A stretch of 63,039 nt of DNA, from NCBI RefSeq assembly GCF_014698065.1, contig NZ_JACJSI010000039.1:1-63039 (forward strand). Direction: 5' to 3'. This DNA comes from Nostoc flagelliforme FACHB-838. GTDB lineage: Bacteria; Cyanobacteriota; Cyanobacteriia; Cyanobacteriales; Nostocaceae. Positions 18,049-27,119 of the stretch are shown here, one piece after another; position 1 is the first letter of the stretch, and every line of letters starts with the position of its first letter. The notes under the pieces are model-generated. The model did not search any database. It was not told the origin of the DNA and was given only the letters and a program-made list of their open reading frames with translations. The translations under genes and the position numbers were made by a program.

Positions 18049-19014
18049 GTGAAAGTGGCATTGATTGTAATTTTGGCGGTAGTTTTGGGATTGTTTGTGG
18101 TAGTTGAAATTGGACTGCGATCGCTGTTTGGTTTTGGTAATCCTCTGATTTATATTGGCGATGAGCAGATTGGTTATTTATTGGCTCCTAACCAGCGTAC
18201 CCGTCGTTTTGGTAATCGCATTGAAATTAATGAATATTCTATGCGAGGTAGTTCGCCAAAAAAGATACCTGCATCTTCTGGACTGCGAGTTTTATTGTTA
18301 GGTGATTCTATCGCTAATGGTGGCTGGTGGACAGATCAGACAAATACAATATCTAGTTTGATGATGCGTTCTCTGGCATCATCAACTAATAGTAATTATC
18401 AGGAAGTAGAAGTGCTGAATGCTTCCGCGAACTCTTGGGGGCCAAGGAACGAATTAGCTTATTTAAAGAAATTTGGCGATTTTAACGCGCAAGTAGTGGT
18501 GTTATTAATTAATACTGATGATTTGTTTGCTACTGCTCCCACTTCTTTACCAGTAGGACGTGATCGCAATTACCCAGATAGTAAACCTCCTCTAGCGTTA
18601 GTGGAAGTGTGGCAGCGCTATATCCTTAAGCAAAAGCCGATACCCGAAATACAAGCAGTGCAAAATGAACCAGGCGATCGCGTGGGGATTAATCTAGAGG
18701 CGATCGCTAAAATTCAAGCCCTAACTCGTCAAACCAACAGCCAATTTTTACTAGTCATGACTCCTTTACTACGAGAAATTGGCGAACCAGGCCCCCGCGA
18801 TTACGAAATTAAAGCACGTCAGCGCTTGAGCGATTTTACGAAAGCACAGCAAATTAGTTATGTAGACTTTTTGCCGATATTCAATTCAACCACTAACCCG
18901 CAAGGTTTATTTCACGACCACATTCACCTCAACTTGCAAGGTAATAAATTTGTCAGTGAAGTTATGGAGCGATCGCTTTTGGAAATACTGGAGAAGTCGT
19001 CACTCCGCCACTAA
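18049..19014 (+). CDS. SGNH/GDSL-type hydrolase with N-terminal membrane anchor
   Basis: 321 residues. An N-terminal hydrophobic anchor (VALIVILAVVLGLFVVVEIGLRSLF) is followed by an SGNH hydrolase fold: block I LLLGDSIANGG with the nucleophile Ser, block II-like NASANSWGPRNEL, block III-like VLLINTDD and block V HDHIHLNLQGNKF with the Asp/His pair. These enzymes remove acyl groups from sugars, lipids or peptidoglycan; the substrate here is unknown. The start is GTG with GAG-type upstream purines. It converges on ndhH with only 13 bp between the stops. Confidence 0.8.
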   Translation: MKVALIVILAVVLGLFVVVEIGLRSLFGFGNPLIYIGDEQIGYLLAPNQRTRRFGNRIEINEYSMRGSSPKKIPASSGLRVLLLGDSIANGGWWTDQTNTISSLMMRSLASSTNSNYQEVEVLNASANSWGPRNELAYLKKFGDFNAQVVVLLINTDDLFATAPTSLPVGRDRNYPDSKPPLALVEVWQRYILKQKPIPEIQAVQNEPGDRVGINLEAIAKIQALTRQTNSQFLLVMTPLLREIGEPGPRDYEIKARQRLSDFTKAQQISYVDFLPIFNSTTNPQGLFHDHIHLNLQGNKFVSEVMERSLLEILEKSSLRH

Positions 19015-19027
19015 TATTCGTGGACAA

Positions 19028-20221
19028 CTACCGATCTACTGATCCCATGATGATATCGATACTACCCAATACTACAACTAGATCGGCAACCTTCACGCCG
19101 CGTAAGATTTCGGGTAATACTTGCAAGTTATTGAAATCGGCGGGACGAATTTTCCATCGCCAGGGGAAGACATGATCATCGCCAATTAAATAAATTCCCA
19201 ATTCACCTTTACCACTTTCTACACGGGCGTAAATTTCCCCCTTGGGAATCTTAAACGTGGGGGCAACTTTTTTGGCAATGTACTGGTAATCAAAGCCATC
19301 CCACTCAGATTTCTTCCCTGCTGCCATCCGCTTGGCTTCCAGGTTCTCAAAAGCACCACCGGGAAGTCCTTTGAGGGCTTGGCGAATAATTTTCACCGAT
19401 TCGCGCATTTCCCGAATTCTGACCAAGTAACGGGCATAACAATCACCAGCAGTATCCCACTGCACTTCCCAGTCGAAATCGTCGTAACATTCATAATGGT
19501 CTACTTTCCGCAAATCCCATTTCACACCAGAAGCGCGTAACATCGGGCCAGAAAGCCCCCAATTGATCGCTTCTTCACGAGCGATCGCGCCAATGCCTTG
19601 AACGCGACGGCGGAAGATGGGATTATTGGTAATTAAGCGCTCATACTCGTCTACTTTGGGAAAAAAGTAATTGCAGAAATCTTCGCACTTGTCTACCCAA
19701 CCATAAGGCAAATCTGCCGCCACACCGCCAATGCGAAAGTAGTTATTGTTCACCATCCGATAACCTGTAGCGGCTTCCCACAAATCATAAATCAACTCCC
19801 GTTCTCGGAAGATGTAGAAAAAGGGAGTTCCAGCACCCGTATCAAGTAAGAATGGGCCCAACCATAGCAGGTGATTAGCAATCCGGTTCAATTCCAGCAT
19901 GATGACACGGATATAGCTAGCACGTTTCGGAACAGTAATATCAGCTAATTTTTCTGGGGCATTAACTGTAACCGCTTCGTTAAACATCCCAGCTGCATAG
20001 TCCCACCGACTAACATAGGGCACATACATGATATTGCTGCGGTTCTCAGCAATTTTTTCCATACCTCTATGCAGATAGCCAAGAACTGGCTCACAATCGA
20101 TGACATCTTCACCATCCAGGGTGACAATCAATCTAAAACACCCATGCATAGACGGATGGTGAGGGCCCATGTTGAGCAGCATGGGTTCAGTTCTAGTTTC
20201 AATCCTTCTACCGACGGTCAT
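19028..20221 (-). CDS. ndhH: NAD(P)H-quinone oxidoreductase subunit H (NDH-1)
   Basis: 397 residues, the 49-kDa-type subunit of the cyanobacterial NDH-1 complex at the quinone site next to the N2 cluster. Motifs: [24 protein letters not shown], the [18 protein letters not shown] helix, [30 protein letters not shown] and the C-terminal [13 protein letters not shown]. Length is normal. It works in cyclic electron flow, respiration and CO2 uptake on the thylakoid membrane. It stands alone, as usual in cyanobacteria. The start is ATG at 20221. Confidence 0.97.
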   Translation of the reverse strand: MTVGRRIETRTEPMLLNMGPHHPSMHGCFRLIVTLDGEDVIDCEPVLGYLHRGMEKIAENRSNIMYVPYVSRWDYAAGMFNEAVTVNAPEKLADITVPKRASYIRVIMLELNRIANHLLWLGPFLLDTGAGTPFFYIFRERELIYDLWEAATGYRMVNNNYFRIGGVAADLPYGWVDKCEDFCNYFFPKVDEYERLITNNPIFRRRVQGIGAIAREEAINWGLSGPMLRASGVKWDLRKVDHYECYDDFDWEVQWDTAGDCYARYLVRIREMRESVKIIRQALKGLPGGAFENLEAKRMAAGKKSEWDGFDYQYIAKKVAPTFKIPKGEIYARVESGKGELGIYLIGDDHVFPWRWKIRPADFNNLQVLPEILRGVKVADLVVVLGSIDIIMGSVDR

Positions 20222-20366
20222 AATTAAATATTCCTCTTCCCCAAAGATTGAAAATGAGTGGCGATGCTTCGCTTTAATCAGGAATTATATAAAGAGTGAA
20301 ATTTAGTCGAAAGTTAGATAGATACTATTCATACAGCGAAACACTTTTTATGCTGATTTTTAGAAT

Positions 20367-20383
20367 CACGATTTTAAATCGTG
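20367..20383 (-). terminator. Hairpin downstream of the AraC gene
   Basis: cacgattt / aaatcgtg stem followed on the minus strand by a T-containing stretch. It is downstream of the minus-strand AraC-type gene and likely its terminator. Confidence 0.45.
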
Positions 20384-20447
20384 CTAGCCTCCATTATTGG
20401 AATAATATGGATTGTAGTCTTGTATATTTGTCCTATTTTTGGACGTT

Positions 20448-21359
20448 TTACCGATTTTTTTGTAAAACTGTCTTAGGCGTAACTCCCATAAGACGCTTAA
20501 AGTGGCGATTGAGATGGCTTTGATCGACAAAACCAACTTGACTAGCAATCTCTGCAATGGAAAATTCTCTTTGAAGCAACAACTGTTTAGCTTTTTCAAT
20601 CCGACAGCGAATAATATATTGATGTGGAGTCGCACCAGTAGATTGTTTAAACAGTTGCGAAAAGTAATGAGAACTCATTTGGACAACGCCTGCAAGCTCC
20701 TTTAAACTTAAGTCTTGAGCAAGATAAGTATTGATATAATCAATCACTTGCTGCAACTTGTGTTTTGGTAAACCGCCTGAGTATTCCCGTAATACAAGTT
20801 TCTGTGTACAGTAGTGCTGCAATAGATGAACGATTAGGGCATTAGCCATTGCTTCTGCGTATAGCCGACTATCTGCACCATAATTTTCGAGGGCAGATTT
20901 GAGGGCTAGCCCAATTTGGTAAACCAGTGGATCGGGTGTGGCAAAGTGTGGTAAAAGTTCAATGCGATCAGGATCAACTGATTCGTAAATTGCATGAGCG
21001 AAAACAGTTGGTTCAAATCCCAGAAGAATCACACCACCGGCTGTATCCCAACAGGCACGATGTCCCGTGTAAGCAGGGGCGACAACAATATTACCCTGAA
21101 TTACTTGCTCACTTTGAAAGCGACCATCAAGCCTCCGTTCTGCCTGAATTGGTGTTGGCACTTCGGTAAAAATGGCAACACCATGCTGTTTAGACAAAAC
21201 CTCTGGAGTCTCGCCAGCCGTCTGCCAGTCATAAGCAAAATAAACATTATTCCAGTTTGCACTCAAACTAGTCAGAAGTGGCGATCGCGAAAAAATTCGT
21301 TTATACCCATCTTCCTTTTCTTTGGAGAAGTCAACAGATAAGGATTTCGTTTCTAGCAT
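20448..21359 (-). CDS. AraC-family transcriptional regulator
   Basis: About 303 residues. The C-terminal 100 residues are a classic AraC/XylS double helix-turn-helix: LSLKELAGVVQMSSHYFSQLFKQSTGATPHQYI, then KAKQLLLQREFSIAEIASQVGFVDQSHLNRHFKRLMGVTP. The N-terminal 190 residues form an effector domain with no recognised ligand. An in-frame GTG at 21377 adds six residues; the ATG at 21359 is used. It sits downstream of the Mn catalase gene on the same strand with a hairpin between them, so it could regulate the stress block to its right, which is inference. Confidence 0.85.
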   Translation of the reverse strand: MLETKSLSVDFSKEKEDGYKRIFSRSPLLTSLSANWNNVYFAYDWQTAGETPEVLSKQHGVAIFTEVPTPIQAERRLDGRFQSEQVIQGNIVVAPAYTGHRACWDTAGGVILLGFEPTVFAHAIYESVDPDRIELLPHFATPDPLVYQIGLALKSALENYGADSRLYAEAMANALIVHLLQHYCTQKLVLREYSGGLPKHKLQQVIDYINTYLAQDLSLKELAGVVQMSSHYFSQLFKQSTGATPHQYIIRCRIEKAKQLLLQREFSIAEIASQVGFVDQSHLNRHFKRLMGVTPKTVLQKNR

Positions 21360-21434
21360 CGCTCTTACTACTTTCACGTTCCTAATCTATCAAACTACCA
21401 AATGATAGCTACCTAGCTGATGCATCTTCATCAA

Positions 21435-21475
21435 AATTCCCCCAACCCTCCTTTAGAAGGAGAATTGGGGGAATT
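21435..21475 (-). terminator. Long hairpin after the catalase gene
   Basis: Near-perfect 19-bp inverted repeat (aattcccccaaccctcctt / aaggagaattgggggaatt) with a 3-base loop, just past the 3' end of the minus-strand catalase gene. Confidence 0.7.
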
Positions 21476-21518
21476 AAGTGTTATTAAGACAGATGTGAAT
21501 GCAACTCTATGCCAATGA

Positions 21519-22436
21519 TTAGTCACCGATTATACGGTCAATCAAAGAGGGTGCGCTCGAAGCATCGCCTTGTGCCAGTGGCATTTTCGAGGTACCATGC
21601 AGTCGTGGATCGGGCACAGGAGGTTGCGGTTCTGGGCCTAGTGGTTGGGGATTTTCTACATACTCAAATTCGCCTTTGCCATCCATTGAGGGGCCTTTTG
21701 CCCAACGGCCTTCAGAACTTTCCGTACCTTCTGAGTGATTCCAGAACTGATAAGAAAACTCGCGTTTCTCCAATTCCAATGGGAAGGAACTGGGAACTGG
21801 CGTGGTTTCCAATCCAGAGCTTTCTAAATCCTCAATAGTTGCTAGCCACAAGTTTTGATGCATGGTATCACGAGCAATCATAAAGCTCAAGGTATCTTTC
21901 ACCCCTGGATCGTCGGTCATCTCATACAGTCGCACTGCTTGCAAACGTCCTTGACTTTCGGCGTGGAGATTAGACCGGAAATCTGCCAACAGGTTGCCAC
22001 TGGAGACAATATAACGACCGTTCCAAGGATAGCCGACGCTATCAGATGGGGTTGCACCCAAACCAGACACAATAGCGTGTTGGGGGTTCATTGCCGCCGC
22101 CATAATTACATCTCGTGGGCTACTACCGCCCATCACAGCACCTACTACCGCATCTTTTGCACTTTCTTCTTGCATTTTGAGCGGCGCTTTATCTAGAAGA
22201 TGAGCAATCATTGTTGCCAGCATCTCAATGTGACCGATTTCTTCAGTACCAACATCTAGCAGCATATCTCGGTACTTGGCAGGGCCTCGACAGTTCCAAC
22301 CTTGGAACAAATACTGCATCATCACCGTCATTTCACCAAATGTGCCGCCAATGAGTTCTTGAATTTTCATTGCGTAAACTGCATCTGGTTTTTCTGGTGG
22401 CTTAAAATACTGAAGTTTCTTATTGTGATAAAACAT
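21519..22436 (-). CDS. Manganese (non-heme) catalase
   Basis: 305 residues. The dimanganese site is complete: a Glu in GGTFGEMTVMMQYLFQGW, Glu and His in GTEEIGHIEM, Glu in HAESQGRLQ and His in RDTMHQNLW. It splits hydrogen peroxide without haem. Nostoc strains typically carry such enzymes as their main catalases, linked to oxidative and desiccation stress. The C-terminal tail is proline-rich (PEPQPPVPDPRLHG). The gene has its own downstream hairpin and a 479-bp upstream spacer, so it is a separate unit in the stress block. Confidence 0.95.
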   Translation of the reverse strand: MFYHNKKLQYFKPPEKPDAVYAMKIQELIGGTFGEMTVMMQYLFQGWNCRGPAKYRDMLLDVGTEEIGHIEMLATMIAHLLDKAPLKMQEESAKDAVVGAVMGGSSPRDVIMAAAMNPQHAIVSGLGATPSDSVGYPWNGRYIVSSGNLLADFRSNLHAESQGRLQAVRLYEMTDDPGVKDTLSFMIARDTMHQNLWLATIEDLESSGLETTPVPSSFPLELEKREFSYQFWNHSEGTESSEGRWAKGPSMDGKGEFEYVENPQPLGPEPQPPVPDPRLHGTSKMPLAQGDASSAPSLIDRIIGD

Positions 22437-22915
22437 TTGAATTCCTCGTTAATAGATGTCGTTTACACAAAATCAAAACAGTTGCCAAACTTTTATGCGA
22501 TTTTGCGTAGCCTCTTATTACTAGGAAACTAATCAAATGCTTTATCTTCATCAGCCTCTAGTCTGATAAAAAAAATACTTTTAAATAAGTATTCCGACTA
22601 GGGCTTTTTTCTTAATAGTTCTGTCTAGGAAAGGATTTCATAAACCCCTGGCTTCTTTCGAGAAAGGTATAACCAAAAGACAGTAGGGTAGCACAGTTGT
22701 GCTACCCTACGAAATACCTACATTGAAAAAAAGGCAAGGGAGCAGGGAGCAGGGGGATAGAAAAGAATTGGGATTCGACCCCACCTGTTGCGTTAGCTTC
22801 CCGCTCTTTACGAAAACCACTTAATGTGGGGGACTCAGACCCATCTCCCCTTCATTCCACGACAGGAAGAAGGGGTCATTTCCCTCTGCCCCCTGCCTCT
22901 TCTTTTATCTGTAGC
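22437..22915 (-). other. Catalase upstream spacer with palindromes and a G-rich/C-rich block
   Basis: No gene seen. Contents: a short hairpin (aatactt / aagtatt near 22573-22592), a strong 13-bp palindrome at 22683-22710, and a block from about 22735 to 22905 whose ends are partly complementary (ggcaagggagcagggagcag against gccccctgcctc), like a degenerate MITE. The catalase promoter must lie near 22437-22560. Confidence 0.45.
22683..22710. repeat. Intergenic palindrome (13-bp arms)
   Basis: gtagggtagcaca / tgtgctaccctac with a 2-base loop. It is similar in style to the palindrome at 5170-5197 and may terminate the cupin transcript coming from the right. Confidence 0.6.
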
Positions 22916-23257
22916 TTAATTTTCATCCCGTCCGTGGACTTGAGCCGGTGGACTGGTTGCTTCAACAGCCGTGAATGGTTCCAGAATTTTGTATGTGTGG
23001 CTGGCTCCTTTGGGTACAACCCAAGAATTTCCAGGCTCTAGCAAAATCATTTGCCCTTCAATGTGCAATTCGGCACGACCATTAATTACATAACCAACTG
23101 TTTCATAGTCGCGGGAAGCTGGTTCTTTGTCTTCGTTTGGTTGTTCGTCTTCCCAAAGACGCATGGAAATAGATTTACCAGAAGCAAGATACTTCTGACC
23201 GAGTTTACCTTTAGGGGAATGGGTAGAATCTATTTTTTTAACGCTGGTATCGCTCAT
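22916..23257 (-). CDS. Cupin-domain protein
   Basis: 113 residues from the ATG at 23257, which has an AAGG Shine-Dalgarno overlapping the end of the upstream gene. It is a single cupin barrel (SRDYETVGYVINGRAELHIEG, LLEPGNSWVVPKGASHTYKI) in which the usual first His pair is replaced, so metal binding is uncertain. It starts seven bases after the stop of the zinc alcohol dehydrogenase gene and is clearly in its operon. Confidence 0.8.
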   Translation of the reverse strand: MSDTSVKKIDSTHSPKGKLGQKYLASGKSISMRLWEDEQPNEDKEPASRDYETVGYVINGRAELHIEGQMILLEPGNSWVVPKGASHTYKILEPFTAVEATSPPAQVHGRDEN

Positions 23258-23264
23258 AATTACC

Positions 23265-24434
23265 TTATGGTTTGAGTACAACTTTGATGCAGTTATCTTT
23301 CTTGTGCTTAAAAATTTCGTAGCCGTGGGGCGCTTGTTCTAAAGGTAAAGTATGGGTGATGATAAAGGTTGGATCGATTTCACCGTTTTGAATCCGTTCT
23401 AACAAGGGTCGTAAATACCTATGGACATTTGTTTGTCCCATTTTGAAGGTTAATCCCTTATTCATGGCAGCACCCATTGGGATTTTGTCAAGGAAGCCAC
23501 CGTACACACCCGCAATTGATACGTGACCACCTTTAGCAGCAGACACTATTACTTGCCGTAATGCGGTTGGACGGTCTGTTTCTAGACGTACTGCTTGCTT
23601 TACCTGGTCGTAAAACGCCATAAAATCTGTACCGTGTGCCTCCATTCCTACTGCATCTATGCAAGCATCGGGGCCACGACCGCCAGTCATTTCTTTGAGT
23701 GCTTCGCCAATATTTACTTCTTCGTAGTTGAGAACTTCAGCTTTACCGTATTCTTTAGCCATTTGCAGACGTTCGGGAATGCGGTCAAAGGCGATTACAC
23801 GTTCCGCACCTAGCATATATGCACTTTTGATGGCGAATTGTCCGACTGGGCCACAACCCCAAACGGCGACAATATCACCGGGTTTGATGTTGCAGTTCTC
23901 GGCTGCCATGTAGCCAGTGGGAAAAATATCTGTTAAAAATAGCACTTGCTCATCCGTTAAACCATCGGGTATTTTGAGCAAGCCGACATCGGCAAATGGT
24001 ACTCGTGCATACTCTGCTTGACCACCAGCGTAACCGCCGAATAAATGAGAGTAGCCAAATAGACCTGCTGGCGAATGTCCCATTTGCTTTTCTACTAACC
24101 AAGCATTGGGGTTAGAGTTATCGCACAATGACCATAAATCCCGATTGCAGAAAAAGCAACTACCGCAAGATATAGTGAAGGGAACAACGACGCGATCGCC
24201 TACGTTCACATTTTTAACTGCACTTCCAAGTTCTACGACTTCCCCCATGAATTCATGACCAAGGATATCGCCCTTTTGCATGGTGGGAATGTAGCCGTCA
24301 TAAATATGCAAATCAGAACCACAAATTGCCGTCGAAGTAATTTTAACAATGGCATCGCGTGGGTTAAGAATTTTAGGGTCGGGAACTGTATCTACCCGCA
24401 CGTCGTTTGCTCCATGCCAGCAAACTGCTTTCAT
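23265..24434 (-). CDS. Zinc-dependent alcohol/formaldehyde dehydrogenase-like protein (copy 1)
   Basis: A 389-residue medium-chain dehydrogenase. Catalytic zinc motif [12 protein letters not shown] with [12 protein letters not shown]; structural zinc cysteines [15 protein letters not shown]; nucleotide-binding [24 protein letters not shown]. The closest type is the glutathione-independent formaldehyde dehydrogenase-like branch; the substrate is not known. It is a clear paralogue of the gene at 25044-26213, with the same length and nearly identical N- and C-termini. It is followed by the cupin gene at a 7-bp gap. Confidence 0.9.
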   Translation of the reverse strand: MKAVCWHGANDVRVDTVPDPKILNPRDAIVKITSTAICGSDLHIYDGYIPTMQKGDILGHEFMGEVVELGSAVKNVNVGDRVVVPFTISCGSCFFCNRDLWSLCDNSNPNAWLVEKQMGHSPAGLFGYSHLFGGYAGGQAEYARVPFADVGLLKIPDGLTDEQVLFLTDIFPTGYMAAENCNIKPGDIVAVWGCGPVGQFAIKSAYMLGAERVIAFDRIPERLQMAKEYGKAEVLNYEEVNIGEALKEMTGGRGPDACIDAVGMEAHGTDFMAFYDQVKQAVRLETDRPTALRQVIVSAAKGGHVSIAGVYGGFLDKIPMGAAMNKGLTFKMGQTNVHRYLRPLLERIQNGEIDPTFIITHTLPLEQAPHGYEIFKHKKDNCIKVVLKP

Positions 24435-24504
24435 AATTATTTATTCCTTAGTTATGATTTCTGGCTTGTTTATATCAAGATAAATACTTGATTTAGCCTG
24501 ATTT

Positions 24505-24530
24505 TGAGACGCGATAATTATCGCGTCTCA
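24505..24530 (-). terminator. 26-bp perfect palindrome, probable terminator
   Basis: tgagacgcgataa joined directly to ttatcgcgtctca. It lies downstream of the minus-strand gene ending at 24592 and upstream of copy 1 of the dehydrogenase. Confidence 0.55.
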
Positions 24531-24591
24531 GTCACTACTCAAATTTGGTTGAGCAATGTATGAGTCAAAAACTGAGTCAAAAACCTAGACT

Positions 24592-24981
24592 CTATCTCTT
24601 AGTGCTTGATGGAGGATTTTGGTAATAACCTTCTTTAGTTTCAGTCAATGGCTGAACTGTTTCTTCGACTTTATTTTTTGTAGACTTCAGAAACTCTTTT
24701 GTAGAGCGAGGAGTCTCTTCATCCAAGTTTAACTTTTCGCGGATATTTTCAGCAGCTTCTTTTAATGGGTTTTGGGTTTTCGTTGTTTGGGTATCGTTTC
24801 TCATTTCACCCTGACCATCTGGTACTCCTTTATAATAGGTTCCCTCTGGAGTTATAACATCAGCTTGCGCTACATTAATGTCGCTAAAAGCTTGACCCAG
24901 TAAAAACATAAATCCTACCAGGAAAACTACAAGAATTTGAGAAATACGAATATTTCGCAGCCAAGAAGTTAATCGATTCAT
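24592..24981 (-). CDS. Membrane-anchored or secreted low-complexity protein
   Basis: About 129 residues from the ATG at 24981, chosen for its GAGGT Shine-Dalgarno; the frame extends to 25017. A hydrophobic N-terminal segment (ISQILVVFLVGFMFLLGQAF) is followed by a charged, Lys/Glu/Thr-rich region likely to be disordered or helical (PLKEAAENIREKLNLDEETPRSTKEFLKSTKNKVEETVQPL). The composition resembles LEA-like stress proteins. It lies between the two dehydrogenase paralogues, so it probably belongs to the same stress regulon. Confidence 0.65.
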   Translation of the reverse strand: MNRLTSWLRNIRISQILVVFLVGFMFLLGQAFSDINVAQADVITPEGTYYKGVPDGQGEMRNDTQTTKTQNPLKEAAENIREKLNLDEETPRSTKEFLKSTKNKVEETVQPLTETKEGYYQNPPSSTKR

Positions 24982-25043
24982 AAAAGACCTCAATTCTATT
25001 ATGTAAGGTGTACACATCCAAACCTTAAATGACTATTTGCCAT

Positions 25044-26213
25044 TTAGGGTTTAAGAACAACTTTGATGCAGTTATCCTTTTTTTGTTGAAAGATGTTGTA
25101 GGCGTGGGGTGCTTGTTCTAAAGGCAATTGATGGGTGACAACGAAGGATGGATCAAGTTTTCCATCCAAAATCATCTGCAATAACGAATGCATATATTTT
25201 TGTCCATGCATTTGTCCCATCCTAAAGGTTAGACCCTTATTAAAGGCTGCACCCAATGGTATTTTGTCTACAAAACCACCATAAACACCCATGATTGAAA
25301 GAGTCCCGCCTTTACGACAGGCGACCATCATTTCCCGCAAAACGTGGGGACGGTCGGTTTCCAATTTGAGCTTTTGTTTTGTTTCGTCGTAGAAGCCTTC
25401 TAAACCAACACCGTGTGCTTCTAAACCAACGGCATCGATGCAAGCATCGGGGCCACGACCACCTGTCATCTCTTTCAACGCTTCGCCAGCATTAACTTCT
25501 TCGTAGTTAATCACTTCTGCTTTGGCAAACTTTTTCGCCATTTCCAGGCGTTCGGGAAAGCGATCTATAGCGATCACTTTTTCGGCTCCCATCATGTAGG
25601 CGCTAATCATGGCAAATTGTCCAACAGCACCGCAACCCCAAACGGCTACAGTATCACCCGGTTGGATATCGCATAATTCTGCGCCCATATAACCAGTGGG
25701 GATGGCATCGGAGATGAATAACAACATCTCATCCGGCAAGTCTGGCGGAACTTTGACGACACCCACATCAGCAAAGGGTACACGGATATATTCTGCTTGT
25801 GCGCCTGCATAGCCACCTAACATGTGGGAGTAGCCATAAATGGCTGAGGTGATATTGCCAAATAATTTTTCTTCAATCCAACCTTTGGGATTGGAATTAT
25901 CGCACAACGACCACATATCATGTTGGCAATAATGGCAATTACCACAGCCAATGGTGGAAGGAACAACAACGCGATCGCCTATTTTTAAATTGTTGACTCC
26001 TTTACCAACTTCCACGACTTCCCCCATAAATTCGTGACCAATAATGTCACCCTGTTGCACTGTGGGAATATAGCCACCATATATATGTAGATCAGAGCCA
26101 CAAATCGCCGTGGAAGTAATTTTAATAATCGCATCACGCGGATTAAGAATTGTCGGATCTGGTACCGACTGTACCCGCACATCATTAGCACCGTTCCAGC
26201 AAACTGCTTTCAT
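25044..26213 (-). CDS. Zinc-dependent alcohol/formaldehyde dehydrogenase-like protein (copy 2)
   Basis: Paralogue of the gene at 23265-24434: 389 residues, catalytic motif [12 protein letters not shown] and [12 protein letters not shown], structural zinc cysteines [18 protein letters not shown]-binding [24 protein letters not shown]. The pair surrounds one small gene, so it is an old tandem duplication. Substrate is unknown. Confidence 0.9.
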   Translation of the reverse strand: MKAVCWNGANDVRVQSVPDPTILNPRDAIIKITSTAICGSDLHIYGGYIPTVQQGDIIGHEFMGEVVEVGKGVNNLKIGDRVVVPSTIGCGNCHYCQHDMWSLCDNSNPKGWIEEKLFGNITSAIYGYSHMLGGYAGAQAEYIRVPFADVGVVKVPPDLPDEMLLFISDAIPTGYMGAELCDIQPGDTVAVWGCGAVGQFAMISAYMMGAEKVIAIDRFPERLEMAKKFAKAEVINYEEVNAGEALKEMTGGRGPDACIDAVGLEAHGVGLEGFYDETKQKLKLETDRPHVLREMMVACRKGGTLSIMGVYGGFVDKIPLGAAFNKGLTFRMGQMHGQKYMHSLLQMILDGKLDPSFVVTHQLPLEQAPHAYNIFQQKKDNCIKVVLKP

Positions 26214-26227
26214 AGTTATTAGTCCTT

Positions 26228-26269
26228 AGTCATTAGTCATTAGTCATTGGTCATTGGTCATTGGTCATT
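26228..26269. repeat. Heptanucleotide tandem repeat
   Basis: Six consecutive 7-bp units: three agtcatt, then three ggtcatt. This is a short tandemly repeated sequence of the kind common in heterocystous cyanobacteria. It lies between the SRPBCC gene and dehydrogenase copy 2. Confidence 0.85.
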
Positions 26270-26315
26270 CGCTTTTGGCAAAGGACAAATGACAAGGGAC
26301 AAAGAACAAATAACT

Positions 26316-27014
26316 CTACTTGCGTCCAGAAGGTTGACCTTCTGTTGTAGCAATTTCGCCTGCTTCCATTAGCATCTTGAAGCGGCGCAATTCATCGCCA
26401 ATTTGCTGTTCTGGTTCTTCACCAAAAAGTTTAGCTACGGTAGCTCCCAATGCTCCACCGGGGGGGTTATACTCCAAAACAACCTTAACTTCCGTGCCGC
26501 GATCGCCTGGTGCTTTTTTGAAGCGGACAAAACCAGAATTATCAATGTCTGCACCTTCTACAGAAGCCCAAGAAATAAATTCATTTTCCCGGTCTTCGAG
26601 AATCTCTGCATCCCATTCTACTGTATTATCCAAAGGTGCATTGGCAATCCAATGAGAACGTTTTTCGTTATGCACCTTGACAGATTTGAGATGCTTCATA
26701 AATGTAGGCAAATTCTCAAAGTCGTGCCAAAAGCGATATAATTCTTCTGCCGATTTATTAATTGTTACCGTCTTTTCAACTTTGATGGGTTGGTTTAGAC
26801 CTATTGCTTCCTGTGCTTTCTGGATTGTGCTTTGCTTGGTTGCACCTTGATAAACCAAACCGCCACCGGCTAAAGCCGTCAGCGCTCCTCGCAATGAACC
26901 TTGCCTTAAACCCATCAGCACCATAGCACCGCCACCGATAAGGGATGCCCAACGCTCTACTTCACTAGCTTCTGGCTGGTTTGTACTTGATTTATCCCCT
27001 GATGTTGAAGTCAC
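26316..27014 (-). CDS. SRPBCC (polyketide cyclase/dehydrase-like) protein with glycine-rich membrane region
   Basis: 232 residues. N-terminal glycine-rich hydrophobic region (ERWASLIGGGAMVLMGLRQGSLRGALTALAGGGLVYQG) resembling a small membrane domain, then an SRPBCC/START-like barrel from about residue 78 (VEKTVTINKSAEELYRFWHDFENLPTFMKHLKSV, WDAEILEDRENEFISWASVEG, GTEVKVVLEYNPPGG). Such barrels bind hydrophobic ligands. Its position between DJ-1 and dehydrogenase genes fits a membrane stress role, which is inferred. Confidence 0.8.
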   Translation of the reverse strand: MTSTSGDKSSTNQPEASEVERWASLIGGGAMVLMGLRQGSLRGALTALAGGGLVYQGATKQSTIQKAQEAIGLNQPIKVEKTVTINKSAEELYRFWHDFENLPTFMKHLKSVKVHNEKRSHWIANAPLDNTVEWDAEILEDRENEFISWASVEGADIDNSGFVRFKKAPGDRGTEVKVVLEYNPPGGALGATVAKLFGEEPEQQIGDELRRFKMLMEAGEIATTEGQPSGRK

Positions 27015-27119
27015 TTTTTATATCTCCATTACTGTAAATTCACCATAGAGGCGCAAATACCCTCTTCTTTCTTGTGTGTTATTTGCGCCTCTTCGGTAGC
27101 TGTCTACGTTCAAAAAACC

